A stretch of 64,000 nt of DNA from positions 930,001 to 994,000 of the forward strand of contig NZ_SDHZ01000002.1 in NCBI RefSeq assembly GCF_004118675.1, written 5' to 3'. Below the pieces are notes generated by a model. The model searched no databases. It was not told the DNA's origin and worked only from the letters and a program-made list of their open reading frames with translations. This DNA is from Filimonas effusa (GTDB taxonomy: Bacteria > Bacteroidota > Bacteroidia > Chitinophagales > Chitinophagaceae). Position 1 is the stretch's first letter, and the number at the start of each line of letters is the position of its first letter. Shown here one piece after another: positions 46,225-54,757 of the stretch. The position numbers and the translations under genes were made by a program.

Positions 46225-47637
46225 ATGTACGTAGAGCAATTGTACACGGGATGCCTGAGTGAGGCGGCTTATTATATAGAAAGTGAAGGAGAAGCGGCTA
46301 TTATTGATCCGTTACGCGATATCGACGCCTACCTGCAACTGGCCGCTAAAAGAAATGCCAGCATAAAATATATCTTCGAGACTCATTTTCATGCCGACTT
46401 TGTGAGCGGACATATAGACCTCTCACAAGCAACAGGCGCTCCCATTATATACGGACCAGGCACTGTAGCCGGCTTCAAACCTTATGTGGCAAAGGACCAG
46501 GAATTCTTTACTTTAGGCAAACTCCAGATCCAGGTACTGCATACTCCAGGCCATACGCTGGAAAGCACTTGCTACCTGCTGAAAGATGCTTCCGGTAAAG
46601 ACTATGCCATCTTCACAGGCGATACCTTATTCGTCGGCGATGTTGGCCGCCCCGATCTCGCCCAGCAGGGAACTGAATTAACCGTGAGCGATCTGGCAGG
46701 CATGTTATACGATAGCCTGCAGCAAAAGATCATGCCATTGGCTAACAATGTAATTGTATACCCTGCACATGGCCCCGGTAGCAACTGCGGCAAAAACCTC
46801 GGCCCCGAAACGCATAGCACCATCGGCGATCAAAAACAGCACAACTATGCGCTGCAGCCACAAAGCAAAGAAGCGTTCATTAACGCTGTAACAGAAGGAC
46901 TTGGCACCCCACCGCTTTATTTCCCCATTAACGCAAGAATTAACAAAGAAGGTTATACCAATTTGGATACGATCATTGAACAAGGCTTACAACCTTTAAG
47001 CGTAGCCGCTTTCAAAGAAAAGCAGGCCGAAACGGATGCTATTATGCTGGATACAAGACCCGGCCCCATGTTTACCGTAGGCTTTGTTCCCGGCTCCATC
47101 TTTATTGGACTGGAAGGCCGCTTCGCCGAATGGGCAGGCAGCCTGTTACCTTTCGATCAGCCTATCCTGCTGATCACAGAAGCAGGACAGGAAAAAGAAA
47201 CCCTGATCCGCCTGGCACGCGTTGGCTTCGATAAGATCATAGGCTACCTCGAAGGCGGATTTGAAGCCTGGCAGCAAGCCGGTGAAACCATAGACATGAT
47301 CATCGACGTAGAAGCCGATGAACTCGCCATGGACCTCCCCTTCGATGAAAACCTGGTGGTAGTGGATGTTAGAAAAGAAGTGGAATTTGCCGACGGACAT
47401 GTAAAAGATGCCATTAACCTTCCGCTCGCCAGCTTAACCGATCCCGGTAACCTGGCCGACTTCCACGATACGCACAATCTTTATATTCATTGTGCTGCAG
47501 GTTATCGCAGCGTAATAGCTGCTTCACTTATCAAACGCCAGGGCATTCATAACCTGCGTAATGTAGTAGGCGGCTGGGCACGTATCAAAGAAGAAACAAA
47601 GATCCCCACCGAAAAAACAGCTGAAATTCTTAACTAA
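46225..47637 (+). CDS. MBL-fold hydrolase with two rhodanese domains (CstB/persulfide dioxygenase-like)
   Basis: 470 aa. Metallo-beta-lactamase domain (1-240): H54-x-H56-x-D58 (ETHFHADFVSGH), LHTPGHTLEST, FTGDTLFVGDVGRPDL, YPAHGPGSNCG. This pattern fits ETHE1/CstB persulfide dioxygenases. Two rhodanese domains follow. The second has the catalytic Cys (YIHCAAGYRS); the first has ITEAGQEKE where the Cys should be, so it is inactive. It probably detoxifies persulfides in the cytosol. An ArsR regulator gene precedes it. The translation start at 46225 is fixed by the promoter position. Confidence 0.88.
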   Translation: MYVEQLYTGCLSEAAYYIESEGEAAIIDPLRDIDAYLQLAAKRNASIKYIFETHFHADFVSGHIDLSQATGAPIIYGPGTVAGFKPYVAKDQEFFTLGKLQIQVLHTPGHTLESTCYLLKDASGKDYAIFTGDTLFVGDVGRPDLAQQGTELTVSDLAGMLYDSLQQKIMPLANNVIVYPAHGPGSNCGKNLGPETHSTIGDQKQHNYALQPQSKEAFINAVTEGLGTPPLYFPINARINKEGYTNLDTIIEQGLQPLSVAAFKEKQAETDAIMLDTRPGPMFTVGFVPGSIFIGLEGRFAEWAGSLLPFDQPILLITEAGQEKETLIRLARVGFDKIIGYLEGGFEAWQQAGETIDMIIDVEADELAMDLPFDENLVVVDVRKEVEFADGHVKDAINLPLASLTDPGNLADFHDTHNLYIHCAAGYRSVIAASLIKRQGIHNLRNVVGGWARIKEETKIPTEKTAEILN

Positions 47638-47644
47638 GTATAAC

Positions 47645-47676
47645 GTGATCTGGCAGTTACATAACTGCTAGATCAC
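47645..47676. terminator. Hairpin between convergent genes
   Basis: 15-bp near-perfect stem GTGATCTGGCAGTTA (47645-47659) with 47662-47676, one G-T pair, very short loop. It contains the stop codon of the acyltransferase gene (47668). It lacks a U tract, so termination strength is uncertain. Confidence 0.5.
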
Positions 47677-48552
47677 CAGCTTTTCATGTAACTCGGGAAC
47701 ATATTCCCATTTCCAGCGCTTATGGCTCCATAAATAGTTGGAAGGATGCTCCCGTACGCTGTCTTCAATATAGCTGATCATTTTACGGGTTATCTCACCT
47801 TCAGGAAGACTGCGCGGCTCCGTGGTCAGCAGCTCCATATGTGCTTTATAATACCCCCTTTTCTTGCCAGGCATGATCTTGCACATGACCACGGCAGTAT
47901 TATTAAACTTCGCCCCTTTTTCAGGACCTTTTACAAAAGGGGTCATTTTACCAAAGAAAGGAGCCCAGTATGCATTATCCGGCCCGCCAGGGTTTTGATC
48001 GCCCACCAGCACCAATGCATATTTATCTCTGGCATAAGGCGTAAACTCCTGCCTGTAACGGGTAGCAGCAATAAGTTTAGTGCCAAACCGCGTTCTTAGT
48101 TTTACAAAGATGCGCTCCATAGCTTTCGCCGTGATAGGCATATATACTACCAGGAAAGGACCTTCAACATTGGCAGCATAACTGGCATTGGCAAATTCCC
48201 AGTTAAACTGATGCCCAAGGTGTACCTGTATTTTAAAGCCTTTATCACGCAGCTCACGCATGATATCATAATTGCAGACAAAGTGCCTGTTCAACTGCTT
48301 TTCGGTTATAGAAAGCAACTTAACCGTCTCAATAAAATTATCAAGAAAACGCTGGTAAAATTCCTTGGCGATCTTTACGCGCTCAGCTTCGGACTTCTCC
48401 GGGAAGGCTATTTCCAGGTTATTCATTACTACATCGCGCCGGTAACGGACTACATAGTAAAGAATAAGATAAACTACATCACTCAAAAGATGCAACACCC
48501 TGAATGGCAGCAGTGAAAACAGGTATAAAATGGGGTATACTATGTAATACAT
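47668..48552 (-). CDS. LpxL/HtrB-type lipid A acyltransferase
   Basis: 294 aa, full length. N-terminal membrane helix (YYIVYPILYLFSLLPFRVLHLL). The catalytic HX4E is H114-QFNW-E119 (VHLGHQFNWEF), then VGDQNPGG and YLWSHKRWKWEYVPE near the C-terminus. This group adds secondary acyl chains to lipid A precursor at the inner membrane. It is the last gene of a leftward run ispG - nadB - this gene, with gaps of 45 and 42 nt. Confidence 0.9.
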   Translation of the reverse strand: MYYIVYPILYLFSLLPFRVLHLLSDVVYLILYYVVRYRRDVVMNNLEIAFPEKSEAERVKIAKEFYQRFLDNFIETVKLLSITEKQLNRHFVCNYDIMRELRDKGFKIQVHLGHQFNWEFANASYAANVEGPFLVVYMPITAKAMERIFVKLRTRFGTKLIAATRYRQEFTPYARDKYALVLVGDQNPGGPDNAYWAPFFGKMTPFVKGPEKGAKFNNTAVVMCKIMPGKKRGYYKAHMELLTTEPRSLPEGEITRKMISYIEDSVREHPSNYLWSHKRWKWEYVPELHEKLVI

Positions 48553-48594
48553 ATTCTAACACAACAAACCACAAAATTAACAGCTATCTCCCAT

Positions 48595-50193
48595 TTAAAG
48601 GGTAATATTCTGAAGCAATGCACTTTTAGCCGGATGGTCGGTGTTGAAATGCAACCCACGGCTTTCCTTCCGGAACTGGGCGCCCTTTACTACCAGGTAA
48701 CCTACGGTGATAAGATTACGAAGCTCACATAACTGGGGCGAAACCTTCGTTGTTTCATACAACTGCTCTGTTTCCTCATAAAGCAGGTCAAGCCGCTTCA
48801 TTGCCCTTTGTAAACGCACATCGTTACGTACAATACCAACATAATCGCTCATTAATTGCTGTAACTCCTTCAAACTTTGCGTAATAAGGATCATTTCCTT
48901 CGGATCGGTAGTACCCGAAGCATTCCAGTCCGGGATAGGCACAACAGGAGCGTTCTCGTTATAGTGTGCTACGGTATGTAAAAAGGCCCTGTGCGCAAAT
49001 ACCATCGCCTCCAGCAAACTATTGCTGGCAAGACGGTTCGCACCGTGCAAACCGGTACTGGCACATTCTCCGCAGGCATACAGGTGCTGTATCGATGTAC
49101 ACGCCCACTCATCTGTTTTAATACCACCACAGCTGTAATGCGCAGCAGGAGCAACAGGAATAAAATGCTGCATAGGGTCAATCCCCAGGCTTAGGCATTT
49201 CTCATAAATATTGGGAAAATGATGAATGAACTTCTCCTTATCCATATGCCGGCAGTCGAGCCACACATGCTCCGTACCCGTTCTTTTCATTTCACTGTCT
49301 ATAGCCCTGGCAACAATATCGCGGGGAGCCAGATCTTTACGCTCATCGTAACGCGGCATAAAGGCTTCGCCTTCTTTATTGCGTAAAATACCGCCATCAC
49401 CCCTTACCGCCTCCGTGATAAGAAAAGAGGGCGATACACCTGGCTCATATAACGCGGTAGGATGAAACTGGATGAATTCCATGTTCTCGATACGCCCCTT
49501 GGCCCTGTATACCATAGCAATACCATCACCCGTGGCAATACGCGGATTGGTAGTGGTACGGTAAACCTGGCCGCAACCACCGGACGCCAGCAACGTGGCA
49601 TTCGCGGCAATCTTTTCTATCTGATTGGTACGCAGGTTCAGCACATATACACCATAACAGGTGATATCCTGCGTCGATTTGGTGACAAGATAACCCATAT
49701 GATGCTGCGTGATAAGATCTACTACAAAACAGTGATTTACCAGCTCTATATTGGGCGTGGTCATGAGCGTTTCAAGCAACGCCCGCTCCATTTCTTTCCC
49801 CGTAACATCTTTATGATGCAGGATCCGGTGCTCACTATGCCCGCCTTCCATACCCAGGGCATAATTACCCTTGGCATCTTTATCGAAACGCGCACCGTAT
49901 TCTATCAGCTCTTTGATACGCTCAGGACCCTCCTTTACAACAATCTCTACCGCACGTGGGTTGCAAAGCCCGTCGCCTGCTATAAGGGTATCTTCAATAT
50001 GTTTTTCAAAACTATCCCTCGCTGCATCCCACACGCCTGCTACCCCGCCCTGCGCATACTTCGTATTCGTTTCGTCGGCCTGCGTTTTTGTAATAACAAT
50101 TACTTTCTTGGTAGGATATTGTCTGGCGACTTTAATAGCATACGTAAGTCCTGCTATACCTGAACCGATCACGAGAAAATCTGTCTGCATCAT
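48595..50193 (-). CDS. nadB: L-aspartate oxidase
   Basis: 532 aa. FAD-binding N-terminus (LVIGSGIAGLTYAIKVA), the NadB pattern NTKYAQGGVAGVWD, catalytic-type region HHKDVTGKEMERALL, HPTALYEPGVSPSFLITEAVRGDGG, and ASTGLHGANRLASNSLLEAMVF. It oxidises aspartate to iminoaspartate for quinolinate in NAD synthesis. nadA and nadC are not in the window. ATG codons at 50193 and 50190 are equivalent starts. It lies between ispG and the acyltransferase gene in the same operon. Confidence 0.94.
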   Translation of the reverse strand: MMQTDFLVIGSGIAGLTYAIKVARQYPTKKVIVITKTQADETNTKYAQGGVAGVWDAARDSFEKHIEDTLIAGDGLCNPRAVEIVVKEGPERIKELIEYGARFDKDAKGNYALGMEGGHSEHRILHHKDVTGKEMERALLETLMTTPNIELVNHCFVVDLITQHHMGYLVTKSTQDITCYGVYVLNLRTNQIEKIAANATLLASGGCGQVYRTTTNPRIATGDGIAMVYRAKGRIENMEFIQFHPTALYEPGVSPSFLITEAVRGDGGILRNKEGEAFMPRYDERKDLAPRDIVARAIDSEMKRTGTEHVWLDCRHMDKEKFIHHFPNIYEKCLSLGIDPMQHFIPVAPAAHYSCGGIKTDEWACTSIQHLYACGECASTGLHGANRLASNSLLEAMVFAHRAFLHTVAHYNENAPVVPIPDWNASGTTDPKEMILITQSLKELQQLMSDYVGIVRNDVRLQRAMKRLDLLYEETEQLYETTKVSPQLCELRNLITVGYLVVKGAQFRKESRGLHFNTDHPAKSALLQNITL

Positions 50194-50238
50194 GGTAATA
50201 GAACAAATAGTGAATGGGGATGCAAGTTAACAGTTATA

Positions 50239-52251
50239 TCATGATGTTGTTTCTACCCAGGCGCCGTTTTCTTTCAGCAGATCTATCAATTCACCTACTG
50301 CTACGTCGCTGTCAACATTACGTTTCACCACATCCTTGCCTTTATAAAGCGTTATCTTACCCGGCCCGCTGCCAACATAACCAAAATCGGCGTCAGCCAT
50401 CTCACCCGGACCATTTACAATACATCCCATAATAGCGATCTTAACCCCCTTAAGGTGGTTGGTTACCGCCCGGATCTTTGCAGTCGTCTCCTGCAAATCA
50501 AACAAGGTTCTGCCACACGATGGGCATGAAATATATTCGGTCTTGGAGATACGCGTACGCGTAGCCTGTAGTATGGAAAAAGAAGTAGAGTTGAGGAAAC
50601 GATGGTTATTGTCGATAGCAATATAGTTCCTCCCGCTCACCTTTGTATTGTGCATTTTTGCAGGATCGTTCATCAGCCATATACCATCCCCCATACCATC
50701 GAGCAGTAAAGCGCCCGTATCGGTAGAGAATTGGATCAACTGCTCATCAGCAGTAGCGCCTTTACTTTCAGCACAAAGAATAACCGGTGTTTTTATCTGG
50801 TGTTCCATCAGGTACACCATGGCGCAACGCACATCGGCCATTACATGTTTGCTGGAAGAGAAAAAGCAGAAAACAGCTGTAGGGTCTGCCGCCGCCGCAT
50901 CAAAAATGTTCTGCCTTACCACTTTATCTATCGCATGCGTATCGATACCTATGAAGTTAATATGCGGAGAACGTTTTTTGGCGTCAAGATATTCAATGCC
51001 CTGGAAAAGCGGGAAACAGTTATCGGCATCCATTTGCTGCCATACATCCGGATTGCAGATCACCTTGATAGTGCCCGGCAAACCAAAATCAATGCGATGA
51101 TCAGCAGTATAAATATAATCTGCAGCGCCATCGCTGATATTCCATTTATCCGTAGGTGCATCGTACGTGTAACCTATTGCCTGCAGGTCTTCAGGCTTGA
51201 TCGCCTGCTTTTGCATAAAATCCGCCACAACAACCGGGACCTGCTGCGCGCCTATATTCGACACCGCATTCGTAACTCTGCGCTTGTACTGAAAAGGAGA
51301 ATAAGGCAAACTGGTAATGGCAGGCGGCGTTGCCTTTAAACTGCCGATGCCAAATGGCTTACGCTCTCTGCCATGATAACGGCTTACAAGATCTTTACAA
51401 ACCGGGATCTCAAACTCAGGATCTTCGGTTAAACTAACCCGGATAGTATCGCCTATACCATCTTCAAGCAGGGTACCAATGCCAATAGCCGATTTTATAC
51501 GGCCATCTTCACCATCGCCGGCTTCTGTTACACCAAGATGAAGCGGATATATCTCACCAAATTCCTGGTCCATTTGCTGCACCAGCAACCTGTAAGCCTG
51601 AACCATCACCTGCGGGTTGCTCGACTTCATACTCAACACAATGTTATGGTAGGCTTCGTCCCTGGCAATACGCAGAAACTCCATAGCGCTTTCCACCATC
51701 CCCATAGGCGTATCGCCGTAACGGCTCATGATCCGGTCGCTTAAACTGCCGTGATTGGTGCCAATACGCATCGCAGTACCATATTCCTTACAGATCTTTA
51801 CCAACGGCGTGAACCGGGTTCTGATGCGCTCTATCTCCTCCACATAGTCTGCGTCCGTATATTCTATCAGCTCAAATCTCTTTTTGTCGACATAGTTCCC
51901 CGGGTTAACACGCACCTTTTCCACAATGCGCGCTGCCACTTCGGCAGCATTGGGAGTAAAATGAATATCGGCCACCAATGGCACACTATATCCCCTTTTG
52001 TGCAACTCATCTTTAATAACCTGCAGATTTTCAGCCTCCTTTTTGCTTGGAGCCGTAATACGTACCAGTTCTGCCCCTGCTTCTATGCAACGGATGGTTT
52101 GTTCCACTGTACCAATCGTATCCATCGTGTCGGTGGTTGTCATGGTTTGCACACGTACAGGATGAAAATTCCCCAAAAGAAGTCCCCCTACATTCACCTC
52201 GCGCGTTTTCAGCCGGCTGTAAGAAGTTAGTGAGTTACAATATAAATGCAT
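50239..52251 (-). CDS. ispG: 4-hydroxy-3-methylbut-2-enyl diphosphate synthase (large, three-domain type)
   Basis: 670 aa from the ATG at 52251. A start at 52290 lies upstream of the -7 element and is rejected. IspG reduces MEcPP to HMBPP in the MEP isoprenoid pathway. N-terminal TIM barrel (RVQTMTTTDTMDT, VADIHFTPNAAE, NPGNY), a large insertion domain (about 300-560) of the type seen in Bacteroidota, Chlamydiae and plants, and the C-terminal [4Fe-4S] domain with CPSCGRTLFD and GCIVNGPGEMADADFGY. It is the first gene of an operon with nadB and the acyltransferase. Confidence 0.96.
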   Translation of the reverse strand: MHLYCNSLTSYSRLKTREVNVGGLLLGNFHPVRVQTMTTTDTMDTIGTVEQTIRCIEAGAELVRITAPSKKEAENLQVIKDELHKRGYSVPLVADIHFTPNAAEVAARIVEKVRVNPGNYVDKKRFELIEYTDADYVEEIERIRTRFTPLVKICKEYGTAMRIGTNHGSLSDRIMSRYGDTPMGMVESAMEFLRIARDEAYHNIVLSMKSSNPQVMVQAYRLLVQQMDQEFGEIYPLHLGVTEAGDGEDGRIKSAIGIGTLLEDGIGDTIRVSLTEDPEFEIPVCKDLVSRYHGRERKPFGIGSLKATPPAITSLPYSPFQYKRRVTNAVSNIGAQQVPVVVADFMQKQAIKPEDLQAIGYTYDAPTDKWNISDGAADYIYTADHRIDFGLPGTIKVICNPDVWQQMDADNCFPLFQGIEYLDAKKRSPHINFIGIDTHAIDKVVRQNIFDAAAADPTAVFCFFSSSKHVMADVRCAMVYLMEHQIKTPVILCAESKGATADEQLIQFSTDTGALLLDGMGDGIWLMNDPAKMHNTKVSGRNYIAIDNNHRFLNSTSFSILQATRTRISKTEYISCPSCGRTLFDLQETTAKIRAVTNHLKGVKIAIMGCIVNGPGEMADADFGYVGSGPGKITLYKGKDVVKRNVDSDVAVGELIDLLKENGAWVETTS

Positions 52252-52267
52252 AGCTTTTATTCTGCGA

Positions 52268-52275
52268 CAAAAATA
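52268..52275 (-). promoter_or_regulatory. -7 element of ispG
   Basis: TATTTTTG on the minus strand (52275 to 52268), exact consensus, 16 nt before the ispG ATG. The -33 region is not clear. Confidence 0.5.
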
Positions 52276-52334
52276 AACATTAAAGAACACGGGTTTTTCC
52301 TAATTTTAAGTGTAAACTTTTCCGCACAATGATC

Positions 52335-52366
52335 CCGGTTTCACCAACCGGTTCCTCATAACTTTG
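52335..52366 (+). promoter_or_regulatory. Promoter and hairpin upstream of the small membrane gene
   Basis: Exact -7 element TAACTTTG (52359-52366) ends 4 nt before the ATG at 52371, so the mRNA is probably leaderless. A perfect 6-bp inverted repeat CCGGTT-TCACC-AACCGG (52335-52351) sits in the spacer region and could be an operator. Confidence 0.55.
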
Positions 52367-52370
52367 TTTT

Positions 52371-52640
52371 ATGAAAAGACTAGCCTACCAGTCAGGCGGA
52401 AATCCTCCTTATCAAAAGCAACAATCCCGTAAGGCGGTAGACGATTTACCTTATGTAAGCACGCATTCCCATATAAGAGTGCGCAAATACTGGCGCTATA
52501 TTTTCCTGGGAGTAGTGCTGCTCGCAAAGGTTTTTCTCATTCTATCCATCTATTATTACGTAGAATACCGGCATTCTCAAAAACAACAACAGCAAATACT
52601 GGCTCCCGCAGCAGCTGCCAGCAACAAACTATTTCGTTAA
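52371..52640 (+). CDS. Small single-pass membrane protein
   Basis: 89 aa. A polar N-terminal 40 residues (SGGNPPYQKQQSRKAVDDLPYVSTHSHIRVRKYW) precedes one membrane helix (YIFLGVVLLAKVFLILSIYYYV) and a short Gln/Ala-rich tail. Positive residues before the helix predict the N-terminus inside. No family is recognised. It starts on a leaderless-type promoter and is divergent from ispG, so it is very likely a real gene. Confidence 0.6.
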   Translation: MKRLAYQSGGNPPYQKQQSRKAVDDLPYVSTHSHIRVRKYWRYIFLGVVLLAKVFLILSIYYYVEYRHSQKQQQQILAPAAAASNKLFR

Positions 52641-52729
52641 AGAAAACATAATGAATCTTTACTAAAATTTTCTGGCAAGGTTATTGAAATGATATAGATG
52701 TTTTTTAAGGGTTTAGGGTTGAAAATATT

Positions 52730-52756
52730 GCCTGGGTTTCTACCCGGGCTTTCTTT
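52730..52756 (+). terminator. Intrinsic terminator directly upstream of a start codon
   Basis: 8-bp stem GCCTGGGT (52730-52737) with ACCCGGGC (52742-52749), TTCT tetraloop, then TTTCTTTTTT. It is a strong terminator 90 nt after the 89-aa gene and only about 15 nt before the ATG of the next gene (52772). Either it ends the first gene and the second lacks an obvious promoter, or it is a leader terminator controlling the second. Confidence 0.85.
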
Positions 52757-52771
52757 TTTAAATACATTACT

Positions 52772-53053
52772 ATGAAAAGGCTCAAGATAATATCCGCGGA
52801 AGACTTAAACAGCCTGGAATCAGCTGTAAACCAATGGCTTTCAGACAATAAAAACATTACCGTTCTTTCAGCCGATCTTAAAATGGCTCCGGGCAACAAG
52901 CATGTGTACCATTTGCTTTATACAACTGGCCCAACAGAAGAGGAAGGAAAATTACACGCACTGGCAGTAGTGGAACCGGGCTCGGTTGTTACTACAGAGG
53001 CAGGTGCCGTTGTAGAAGTGATCACAGAAGCTTCAGCTCCTGAAAAAAATTAA
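52772..53053 (+). CDS. Small hypothetical protein behind a terminator
   Basis: 93 aa, soluble, mostly alpha/beta: MKRLKIISAEDLNSLESAVN, WLSDNKNITVLSADLK, HVYHLLYTTGP, then an acidic Val/Glu/Thr-rich end (EAGAVVEVITEASAPEK). No known domain. A strong terminator follows directly, supporting a real gene. No TAnnTTTG element lies between the upstream terminator and the ATG, so the gene may depend on readthrough. Confidence 0.6.
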   Translation: MKRLKIISAEDLNSLESAVNQWLSDNKNITVLSADLKMAPGNKHVYHLLYTTGPTEEEGKLHALAVVEPGSVVTTEAGAVVEVITEASAPEKN

Positions 53054-53078
53054 GCCGGCAATGCCGGCTTTTCTTTTT
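53052..53078 (+). terminator. Intrinsic terminator
   Basis: 8-bp stem AAGCCGGC/GCCGGCTT with a 3-nt loop, followed by TTCTTTTTA. It overlaps the stop codon of the 93-aa gene and abuts the 3' end of the convergent batC gene. Confidence 0.88.
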
Positions 53079-53730
53079 ACCAATCTTTTTTATTCTGATT
53101 AGGAGTGGATCGTCCTTTCTGGATCTGTCGCTGCAATTGCTTTTCATTATCCCGCAGCTGTCCCAGCATTTCTTCCGCCTGGCTTTGGTTCAGCTTCGAA
53201 TTGGTTTTCTCCTGCTGGGGCTTCGGCTGCTGCTTCTGCGGTTGAGGCTGCTGGTTTTGCTTCTGATCCTGCTTTTGCTGCTGTTGTTGCCTTAGCTCAT
53301 TCATCGCCTTCTGCAGGTTTTCTCTTGCCTGCTCATCGTCCGGCGCCAAACGTAAAGCCTGCTTGAAAGCATCTATCGCCATCTGCAGTTTGTTGTCTTT
53401 GGCAAGCGCCAGCCCCTTATTATAATAGGCCTTGGCCTTTGTTGCCGTATCAACAGATTTACCGCCACCCACGTCATTGAACATCGCTGCGGCATCTTCC
53501 CCTTTCTTTTGCTTCTCCATGGCATTGCCAAGATTGAACTTGGCAGCAACATTTCCCGGTTCCTTCAACAACGCCTTGCGATAATACAATTCAGCATTGG
53601 CATAATCCCCCTTCCTGTACAGATCGTTTCCTTTCTTTACAGAAGCGTCTCCCGACTGCGCATACGATGGCAGCGAAATGGCGGAGCATAAAAGCAACAC
53701 GCCTGTCAGTTGTTTTATTGTCTTTACCAT
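53077..53730 (-). CDS. batC: TPR protein BatC
   Basis: 217 aa. Signal peptide (LTGVLLLCSAISLPSYAQS), then two to three TPR units (KGDYANAELYYRKALLKEPGN, AKAYYNKGLALAKDNKLQMAIDAFKQALRLAPDD), then a Gln/Lys-rich linker and a C-terminal RQIQKGRSTPNQNKKDW. This fits BatC of the Bacteroides aerotolerance (Bat) set. It starts inside the batB stop region with a 7-nt overlap, so the two are translationally coupled. BatA, BatD and BatE are not in the window. Confidence 0.85.
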   Translation of the reverse strand: MVKTIKQLTGVLLLCSAISLPSYAQSGDASVKKGNDLYRKGDYANAELYYRKALLKEPGNVAAKFNLGNAMEKQKKGEDAAAMFNDVGGGKSVDTATKAKAYYNKGLALAKDNKLQMAIDAFKQALRLAPDDEQARENLQKAMNELRQQQQQKQDQKQNQQPQPQKQQPKPQQEKTNSKLNQSQAEEMLGQLRDNEKQLQRQIQKGRSTPNQNKKDW

Positions 53731-54728
53731 CTTTTTTTTACTTCAGGGATGAACAATTCAGCAATCAGCAACAGCACTACAAAAGCCAGCAGGTAAGGAA
53801 AGATCGAAGCATATCCCGATCCGCCCGTCCCCGATAAAAACGCCTTTTTTTCCATGGTGCTCAAACTGCCGGCAACATCCAATGCGGTATTGGCAGCATT
53901 CTCCAGGTTGTGGTAAGTACCACCACTCTTGGCCGCCAGGTCGCTTAATTCCTTTTCATTCAGCTTCGTTACCACCATATGGCCATTTTCGTCACGTTTG
54001 TAATCGAAAGTGCCAGGCTCTTTAATAGGAGCCCCTTCGGTAGTACCTACACCTATTGTATGCAAAATCACGCCATGTTCGTTCAACTGGCGTAAAATTT
54101 CATGAGCTTTGGGATCATGGTCCTCCCCATCGGAGATGAGTACCACGGCCTTGTATTTCTTTTGCTTGGTATCCAATGAGTTATCACATAACTCAAGCGC
54201 GTCGCCAATAACGGTTCCCTGAACAGGCACCGCATTGGGGTTTGCATTTGAAACAAATAATTTCGCCGCTTCCGGGTCCGATGTCAATGGCATCTGCAGG
54301 TAAGCCTTGCCCGCAAAAAGCACCAGGCCTACCCGGTTGTCGCCTAACTTATTGATAAGCAAATTGGTGAACTGCCGCGCTTTCTCCAGGCGTGAAGGCT
54401 TTACATCTTCGCTAAGCATACTCTTACTCACGTCAAGCGCTATCATAACATCGATACCAGCCTTCTTTTCCTTATCATCTTCGGACGACGGTACCCGCAC
54501 ATTCGCAAACGCCAGCACACCAACGCCTATGGCCAGTATTACCACAACAAATTTCAGTACATATTGCCTCGGTGAATAATTCTGCGTCAGCAGATCGATA
54601 AGATGCGCATCTCCCAGTTTCTTCTTTACCCCTTTCTTCCAGCGCAGCACCAGCAGAAACAATATCACCAGTGGAATGATAACTGTAAGCCCAAGTAAAT
54701 AATCCGTTCGTTCAACTGAAAAATGCAT
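53724..54728 (-). CDS. batB: von Willebrand factor A protein BatB
   Basis: 334 aa. Two N-terminal membrane helices (about 10-28 and 57-77), a VWA domain with the MIDAS D99-x-S101-x-S103 (IALDVSKSM), ISDGEDHDPKAHEIL, and a C-terminal membrane helix (IFPYLLAFVVLLLIAELFIP). This is the BatA/BatB type. Aerotolerance proteins form an envelope complex in Bacteroides. Here only batB and batC are present, and they lie in one transcript with a class D beta-lactamase. The usual moxR and DUF58 genes are absent from this window. Confidence 0.88.
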   Translation of the reverse strand: MHFSVERTDYLLGLTVIIPLVILFLLVLRWKKGVKKKLGDAHLIDLLTQNYSPRQYVLKFVVVILAIGVGVLAFANVRVPSSEDDKEKKAGIDVMIALDVSKSMLSEDVKPSRLEKARQFTNLLINKLGDNRVGLVLFAGKAYLQMPLTSDPEAAKLFVSNANPNAVPVQGTVIGDALELCDNSLDTKQKKYKAVVLISDGEDHDPKAHEILRQLNEHGVILHTIGVGTTEGAPIKEPGTFDYKRDENGHMVVTKLNEKELSDLAAKSGGTYHNLENAANTALDVAGSLSTMEKKAFLSGTGGSGYASIFPYLLAFVVLLLIAELFIPEVKKRW

Positions 54729-54757
54729 GCTGGTAAAGTAAGTGTGACGAAATTAAC

